Part shown: in pieces, positions 20,404 to 24,435 of the stretch
Layout: the number at the start of each line of letters is the position of its first letter
Numbering within the stretch: the stretch's first letter is position 1
DNA from: JAMCRD01 sp964633405
GTDB lineage: Bacteria; Patescibacteriota; Minisyncoccia; UBA6257; Colwellbacteraceae
NCBI GenBank assembly: GCA_964633405.1
Contig: CAZWFV010000007.1
Coordinates: forward strand, 1 to 24,435
Direction: 5' to 3'
Length of the DNA: 24,435 bases
The notes under the pieces: generated by a model
The model's input: the letters and a program-made list of their open reading frames with translations, nothing else
The model's database searches: none
Told to the model about the DNA's origin: nothing
Translations under genes and position numbers: made by a program

Positions 20404-22503
20404 TTATTTCCGACCTTGGACGATCGTCTGCTCAAGATTTTTTGGAACTGGATCGTACCGCGAGAACTCCATGGTGAAAGATCCTCGGCCCTGGGTCATC
20501 GAGCGTAACTTAGTCGCATAACCGAACATCTCCGAAAGAGGGATTTTCGCGTCGATAACTTTAGCCTGACCCCGGTCGCTCATAGCTTCGATCTTGCCTC
20601 TCTTTGAAGATACGTCGCCGGTTATATCTCCCAAAAACTCGGGTGGGACTATAACCTGAACATCCATTATCGGTTCGAGAATAATCGGGTTGGCTCGTTT
20701 GGCGGCGTCCTGAAGGGCCATGGAGGCTGCAATCTTGAAAGCGGCTTCGGATGAATCCACCTCGTGGTATGAACCATCGAAAACCGTTACCTCCAGATCG
20801 GTCAACGGGAAGCCGGCGATTATACCCCGATCAAGCGCCTCACGCACCCCCCTCTCCACAGCTGGGACATATTCTTGCGGTATGACGCCGCCCTTAAGGG
20901 CGTTTAAGAAGGCGAAGCCAGATCCGCGCTCGCCCGACTTAACCTTCAACCAGACATCGCCATATTGTCCGCGACCTCCGGTTTGACGGATGTATTTGCC
21001 CTCAGCTTCAGCTTCGCCACTTATAGTCTCGCGATAAGCGACCTGAGGTCGGCCGACGTCTGCTCCGACGTTAAATTCACGCCTCATGCGTTCCACCAGT
21101 ACCTCAAGGTGCAACTCGCCCATTCCGGAAATAATGGTCTCCCCCGTCTCGGGGTCGCCGCCAACGCGGAAGGTCGGATCTTCCTCAGCTAGACGATGCA
21201 GGGCGACACCCATCTTTTCTTGGTCAGCTTTGGTTTTCGGACTTACCCTCTGGCTTATAACCGGTTCCGGGAAAGTTATCTTCTCCAGAATCGCCGGGTT
21301 ATCGGGGTCGCACAGCGTATCTCCTGTGGTCGTATCCTTCATGCCGACTATTGCCCCGATATCTCCGGCGTACATATCTTCAACCTCATCCCTCTGGTTG
21401 GCATGCATCCTAAGTATGCGCCCGACCCTCTCTTGGTTGCCTTTGGTGGAGTTTAAGATGTAACTGCCGCGTTTAAGCACCCCTCTGTAGATACGGAAGT
21501 AGGTAAGGCTGCCGACATACGGATCAGCGGCTATTTTGAAGGCAAGGGCTAGGAACGGTTCGTCATCCTTGGAATCCACCTCAAACTCCTCACCATCAGG
21601 CTTGGTTCCCTTCACGCCGGTCCTGTCTTCCGGTGAAGGTAGATAATCCACCACGGCATCGAGCATGAACTGCACTCCTTTGTTCTTCAGAGCCGAACCG
21701 CATAATACCGGCACTAAAGCAGCTTTAAGGGTGGCCTTGCGCAACACGGTCCTTAGTTCTCCGACCGTAATTTCCTTACCCTCCAGGTATTTAGATGTCA
21801 GGCTGTCGTCTTGCTCAGCGATTTTCTCGACAAGTTCGTGGTGCCCCTTCTCTACCTCATCCTTAAGGTTTGCGGGAATGGGCGTCTCGATTATCTTCTC
21901 ACCATGCTCTCCTTCGAAGGAGAATGCCTTCATTCTGATCAGGTCTATGACACCGGAGAACCCCCCTTCCTCACCGATCGGCAGTTGGATTCTTACAGCG
22001 TTGGGGGTCAGGCGGTCAATTATGGACTTGAAACTTTTCTCGAAGCTCGCCCCCATCCGGTCGAGTTTATTTATGAAACATATTCTAGGCACATCATATT
22101 CGTCGGCATAGTGCCAGTTGGTCTCCGATTGCGGTTCAACCCCCGCCACGCCGTCGAACACAACCACAGCACCATCAAGCACCCTTAGCGATCTTTTCAC
22201 TTCAACCGTGAAGTCGATATGTCCGGGCGTGTCAATGATGTTTATTTTGGTCTCGTGTTCCTTATTGCCGCCTTGATAAGTCGGGTTCCAATAACAGGTT
22301 GTGGCCGCTGCGGTAATGGTTATGCCTCTCTCGCGCTCCTGTTCCATCCAGTCCATGATGGCCTGGCCTTCATGCACCTCGCCTATCTTGTGTGATATTC
22401 CCGTGTAGAACAAAACACGCTCGCTTACGGTAGTCTTGCCAGCGTCGATATGGGCAATGATCCCTATATCCCTAACTTTCTCAATTGGATATTGCCGACC
22501 CAT
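20404..22503 (-). CDS. fusA: Elongation factor G
   Basis: GTPase that drives translocation and, with RRF, ribosome recycling. The 699-residue length is standard. G motifs: IAHIDAGKTT near residue 16, RERGITITAAATTC, DTPGHIDF, NKLDRMGA and GSALKNKG; later domains show MGELHLEVLVERMRREF and the domain IV tip region RGQYGDVWLKV, then GFPLTDLEVTVFDGSYHEVDSSE. It follows rpsG after a 45-base gap that holds no clear promoter or ribosome-binding site. Only one EF-G gene is visible, so it probably serves both elongation and recycling. Confidence 0.98.
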   Translation of the reverse strand: MGRQYPIEKVRDIGIIAHIDAGKTTVSERVLFYTGISHKIGEVHEGQAIMDWMEQERERGITITAAATTCYWNPTYQGGNKEHETKINIIDTPGHIDFTVEVKRSLRVLDGAVVVFDGVAGVEPQSETNWHYADEYDVPRICFINKLDRMGASFEKSFKSIIDRLTPNAVRIQLPIGEEGGFSGVIDLIRMKAFSFEGEHGEKIIETPIPANLKDEVEKGHHELVEKIAEQDDSLTSKYLEGKEITVGELRTVLRKATLKAALVPVLCGSALKNKGVQFMLDAVVDYLPSPEDRTGVKGTKPDGEEFEVDSKDDEPFLALAFKIAADPYVGSLTYFRIYRGVLKRGSYILNSTKGNQERVGRILRMHANQRDEVEDMYAGDIGAIVGMKDTTTGDTLCDPDNPAILEKITFPEPVISQRVSPKTKADQEKMGVALHRLAEEDPTFRVGGDPETGETIISGMGELHLEVLVERMRREFNVGADVGRPQVAYRETISGEAEAEGKYIRQTGGRGQYGDVWLKVKSGERGSGFAFLNALKGGVIPQEYVPAVERGVREALDRGIIAGFPLTDLEVTVFDGSYHEVDSSEAAFKIAASMALQDAAKRANPIILEPIMDVQVIVPPEFLGDITGDVSSKRGKIEAMSDRGQAKVIDAKIPLSEMFGYATKLRSMTQGRGSFTMEFSRYDPVPKNLEQTIVQGRK

Positions 22504-22548
22504 CTTTACCGATTAAATACAAACAAAGAAATCACGTTGTCTTCTGGT

Positions 22549-23019
22549 TTATCTTGCAAAATGCGCAAAGGCGCGGTTGGCTTCGGCAACGCGATGGACG
22601 TCGAGTTTCTTTTTGATAGCGGAACCTTCGTTGTTGCTTGCGGCAATAAGCTCCTCGGCCAATTTCTTGGCCATACCCTTGCCTTTCTTGCCGCGGGCGC
22701 CTCCAATAATCCAACGGACGGCCAAAGCGAAACGGCGTTCCGGTCTGACCTCTCTAGGAATCTGATAGTTAGCTCCGCCGACCCGCCTCGAAGATACTTC
22801 TATAGACGGTGATACGTTCTGGATCGCTTTTTCGAATACTGCCAATGGATCGTCGGTTTTCACTTCTTTCTTGATTATATCCAGAGCATCGTGGACCACC
22901 TTCTCGGCGACGGACTTCTTGCCGTCGCTCATCACGCTGTTTACAAAACGGGAGAGGGTGATGCTGCCGTATAGCGCCTCAGGTTTAAAATCACGCTTGT
23001 AATTACGTTTCTTACGCAT
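22549..23019 (-). CDS. rpsG: Small-subunit ribosomal protein uS7
   Basis: Head-organising 16S rRNA binder at the mRNA exit site; in E. coli it represses the str operon. The 156-residue length is normal. Landmarks: MRKKRNYKRDFKPEALYGS, LSRFVNSVMSDGKKSVAEKVVHDAL, VSSRRVGGANYQIPREVRPERRFALAVRWII and the C-terminal VHRVAEANRAFAHFAR. It starts 2 bases after the rpsL stop. The long rpsL-rpsG spacer that carries the S7-binding site in E. coli is absent, so that control is probably not conserved. Confidence 0.97.
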   Translation of the reverse strand: MRKKRNYKRDFKPEALYGSITLSRFVNSVMSDGKKSVAEKVVHDALDIIKKEVKTDDPLAVFEKAIQNVSPSIEVSSRRVGGANYQIPREVRPERRFALAVRWIIGGARGKKGKGMAKKLAEELIAASNNEGSAIKKKLDVHRVAEANRAFAHFAR

Positions 23020-23021
23020 AC

Positions 23022-23441
23022 TTATCCTTTCTCGACTTCGTGTTTCGTGCCGTACTTGGAACGTTGCTGTTTGCGGCCCTGGACGCCGGCCATATCAAGC
23101 ATACCGCGTATGACGTGATATCTGACCCCAGGTAAATCCTTAACCCTGCCGCCCCTGATGACAACAACCGAGTGTTCCTGAAGGTTGTGTCCTATCCCAG
23201 GAATATAAGCCGTTACCTCCTGGCCATTGGTAAGACGCACGCGCGCAACCTTGCGCAAAGCTGAGTTAGGTTTCTTGGGAGTGGTCGTAAACACCTTTAT
23301 GCAAACACCCCGTTTGAACGGAGAAACCGAATCAACCGGCTTGTTTCTGAGCACGTTAAAATAAAACCCCAGTGCCGGGGATTTACTCTTTTTAGGATTC
23401 GTCTTCCGCCCCTTCTTCAAGAGCTGATGAATCGTAGGCAT
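23022..23441 (-). CDS. rpsL: Small-subunit ribosomal protein uS12
   Basis: Decoding-centre protein and the site of streptomycin-resistance changes. I chose the ATG at 23439-23441 (MPTIHQLLKKGRK, 139 residues); an earlier in-frame start at 23480 would lie on the promoter itself. The two decoding loops are intact: TTTPKKPNSALRKVARVRL and GRVKDLPGVRYHVIRG. The lysines and prolines point to the wild-type, streptomycin-sensitive form. It is the first gene of the str group, with the near-leaderless promoter at 23451-23480; rpoB and rpoC are not upstream. Confidence 0.97.
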   Translation of the reverse strand: MPTIHQLLKKGRKTNPKKSKSPALGFYFNVLRNKPVDSVSPFKRGVCIKVFTTTPKKPNSALRKVARVRLTNGQEVTAYIPGIGHNLQEHSVVVIRGGRVKDLPGVRYHVIRGMLDMAGVQGRKQQRSKYGTKHEVEKG

Positions 23442-23450
23442 CGCGGCATT

Positions 23451-23480
23451 AATATACAAGAATAAGCGGCTGAGTGTCAA
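23451..23480 (-). promoter_or_regulatory. rpsL promoter, near-leaderless
   Basis: The minus strand has TTGACA (23480 to 23475), an 18-base spacer and TATATT (23456 to 23451). The -10 ends 9 bases before the rpsL ATG, so the transcript would start within about three bases of the initiation codon, leaving no room for a Shine-Dalgarno sequence. The -35 lies 18 bases after the stop of the M50 gene, and no terminator separates them. Confidence 0.8.
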
Positions 23481-23497
23481 CGTTTTTACATGCCGAC

Positions 23498-24142
23498 CTA
23501 GCCAAGGAGACTAAGGAAGGCATTGGTACCAGCCTGGCCCACGAATACTTGAAAAACGAAAGATGATATCAGGAATATATACTGTCCGAAGAAGAACAGA
23601 AGTAACAGCACTAGAATCAGTCCGTACAGCCCCATCCTCTCCATCATTTGGCTGTATCGTGGTGAGACCAAGCTGATCAACTTAGATCCATCCAGAGGTG
23701 GAATAGGCAGTAGGTTGAATACGGCTAGAAGAATGTTCAAAAATACGACCACGCCCAGCAAGGCAATCGTCATTTCCGACACGAACGGATCTAGGAACCT
23801 TATCGCCAGAGAGAAAATTACGGCTAAGGACAGGTTTGAAATGGGGCCGGCAATGGCGACCTTCAGCGGACCATATCGGTAATCCTTGTGAAGATTGTAC
23901 GGGTTATACGGAACGGGTTTGGCCCAACCTATTATCGGAAGATTGCTTATGTATAGAAATATCGGCAGTAGGACAGAACCAATTGGATCCAAATGCTTCA
24001 GGGGGTTAAGCGTTAGCCGCCCAGCATTCTTCGCGGTATCGTCCCCAAGACTCAAAGCTATGACGCCGTGAGAAACCTCGTGAATTATTACCGAGAAAAG
24101 CAGTACTATTAGTTGAAATATGCCTATGATTATGGTATTCAT
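23498..24142 (-). CDS. Small M50 family site-2 protease-like membrane protein
   Basis: Probable intramembrane zinc metalloprotease of the compact, PDZ-less M50 group. The first membrane helix contains H21-E-V-S-H25. The third zinc ligand is D151 in NLLPIPPLDGSKL. About five to six hydrophobic segments cover most of the 214 residues. The sequence GWAKPVPYNPYNL is characteristic of this subfamily, whose substrates are mostly unknown. It is distinct from the RseP-type enzyme at 1663-2703. Its ATG is only 10 bases from the divergent rpmB ATG. The gene precedes the str genes, where rpoC commonly lies. Confidence 0.88.
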   Translation of the reverse strand: MNTIIIGIFQLIVLLFSVIIHEVSHGVIALSLGDDTAKNAGRLTLNPLKHLDPIGSVLLPIFLYISNLPIIGWAKPVPYNPYNLHKDYRYGPLKVAIAGPISNLSLAVIFSLAIRFLDPFVSEMTIALLGVVVFLNILLAVFNLLPIPPLDGSKLISLVSPRYSQMMERMGLYGLILVLLLLFFFGQYIFLISSFVFQVFVGQAGTNAFLSLLG

Positions 24143-24152
24143 AATCCGTAAA

Positions 24153-24353
24153 ATGAAACAATGTGAGATATGCGGGAAAGGTTCGATTATGCGCGGACAC
24201 AGGATTAAACTGCGTGCGACTAAGTATAACCCTCAACCAAAATCCCGAAAATACCCCAATATCCAAAGAACCCTAGGATTAGACGGACGTAGGGTTTATG
24301 CTTGCGCACAGTGTATTAAAACACTGGGGAAGAAAGCAAGGGTGGCTGCCTAA
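24153..24353 (+). CDS. rpmB: Large-subunit ribosomal protein bL28, zinc form
   Basis: Small 50S protein needed for late assembly. I chose the ATG at 24153 (MKQCEICGKG, 66 residues); an in-frame start at 24120 would overlap the divergent M50 gene and add residues without homology. Four cysteines (CEIC at 4/7 and CAQC further on) make a zinc-binding C+ form, with RGHRIKLRATKYNPQP and KYPNIQRTL between them. CATAAT at 24140-24145 lies 7 bases before the ATG and could be the -10 of a leaderless transcript, but no well-spaced -35 is seen. tRNA-Pro follows after 9 bases. Confidence 0.93.
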   Translation: MKQCEICGKGSIMRGHRIKLRATKYNPQPKSRKYPNIQRTLGLDGRRVYACAQCIKTLGKKARVAA

Positions 24354-24362
24354 AATCGGACG

Positions 24363-24433
24363 CGGAGTATAGGGTAGTGGTAGCCCGCATCCTTGGGGTG
24401 GATGTAGCCCCGGTTCGATTCCGGGTACTCCGA
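24363..24433 (+). tRNA. tRNA-Pro, anticodon GGG
   Basis: A full cloverleaf can be drawn by hand: acceptor CGGAGTA with TACTCCG, D stem GGGT/GCCC around AGTGGTA, anticodon stem CATCC/GGATG with loop TTGGGGT (anticodon GGG, reading CCC and CCT), and T stem CCCGG/CCGGG with loop TTCGATT. The first base pair C1-G72 and discriminator A73 are the known identity features of bacterial tRNA-Pro. The bases after A73 are CA, so CCA is not encoded and must be added after transcription. It probably shares a transcript with rpmB. Confidence 0.95.
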
Positions 24434-24435
24434 CA

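Noticed and set aside
24006..24266. Minus-strand open frame overlapping the M50 gene and rpmB
   Set aside because: It overlaps two genes of clear identity in other frames and resembles no protein.
442..24353. TGA read as glycine or tryptophan in this window
   Set aside because: No gene contains an in-frame TGA and none is split by one; the shortened uL3, uL5 and uL15 are bounded by TAA/TAG or are internally continuous. Only the absence of TGA stops can be claimed.
1..24435. Mobile elements, CRISPR arrays, phage genes or horizontally acquired islands
   Set aside because: No transposase, integrase, direct-repeat array or region of clearly different composition was seen; the window is core housekeeping DNA.

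Overview
The window is a compact bacterial translation, secretion and cell-envelope locus, nearly all of it on the minus strand. It carries the str-S10-spc gene string in conserved order. The absence of uL30 between rpsE and rplO, very small housekeeping proteins, a ProRS without its editing insert, a PEGA membrane protein and extreme gene packing together suggest a reduced-genome lineage of the Candidate Phyla Radiation (Patescibacteria). The exact phylum cannot be named from this sequence.

Layout on the minus strand, in order of transcription (right to left): an M50 membrane protease (23498-24142); rpsL-rpsG-fusA; tuf-rpsJ; rplC-rplD-rplW-rplB-rpsS-rplV-rpsC-rplP-rpmC-rpsQ-rplN-rplX-rplE-rpsN-rpsH-rplF-rplR-rpsE-rplO-secY; a divergent adenylate kinase; and map. 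A second minus cluster follows: murA-mreB-holB-frr-rseP-proS, then a second mreB-like gene cut by the left window edge. On the plus strand are one PEGA/beta-propeller-like membrane protein (6389-7714), sandwiched between the two clusters, and rpmB plus tRNA-Pro(GGG) at the right edge.

The first cluster makes ribosomal proteins, elongation factors and the Sec channel, followed by the enzyme that trims N-terminal methionine. The second links peptidoglycan precursor synthesis (MurA) and the cell-shape cytoskeleton (MreB) with replication (delta'), ribosome recycling, intramembrane proteolysis and prolyl-tRNA charging. All 36 complete genes appear to start with ATG.

Most notable observations: (1) none of the 36 complete genes ends in TGA (20 TAA, 16 TAG), and no gene needs TGA as a sense codon; (2) several large-subunit proteins are internally or terminally miniaturised: uL3 lacks about 60 residues, uL15 lacks its C-terminal domain, uL23 lacks its exit-tunnel loop and uL5 lacks its N-terminal helix, while uL22, uS19 and uL6 carry extra low-complexity tails; (3) murA and the PEGA gene diverge from a near-symmetric -10 element placed so that both mRNAs would be leaderless, and rpsL has a similar near-leaderless promoter; (4) hairpins, one of them terminator-like, sit in the only sizeable gaps of the ribosomal cluster. 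No mobile element, CRISPR array or phage gene was seen, and no gap longer than 164 bases lacks a gene.
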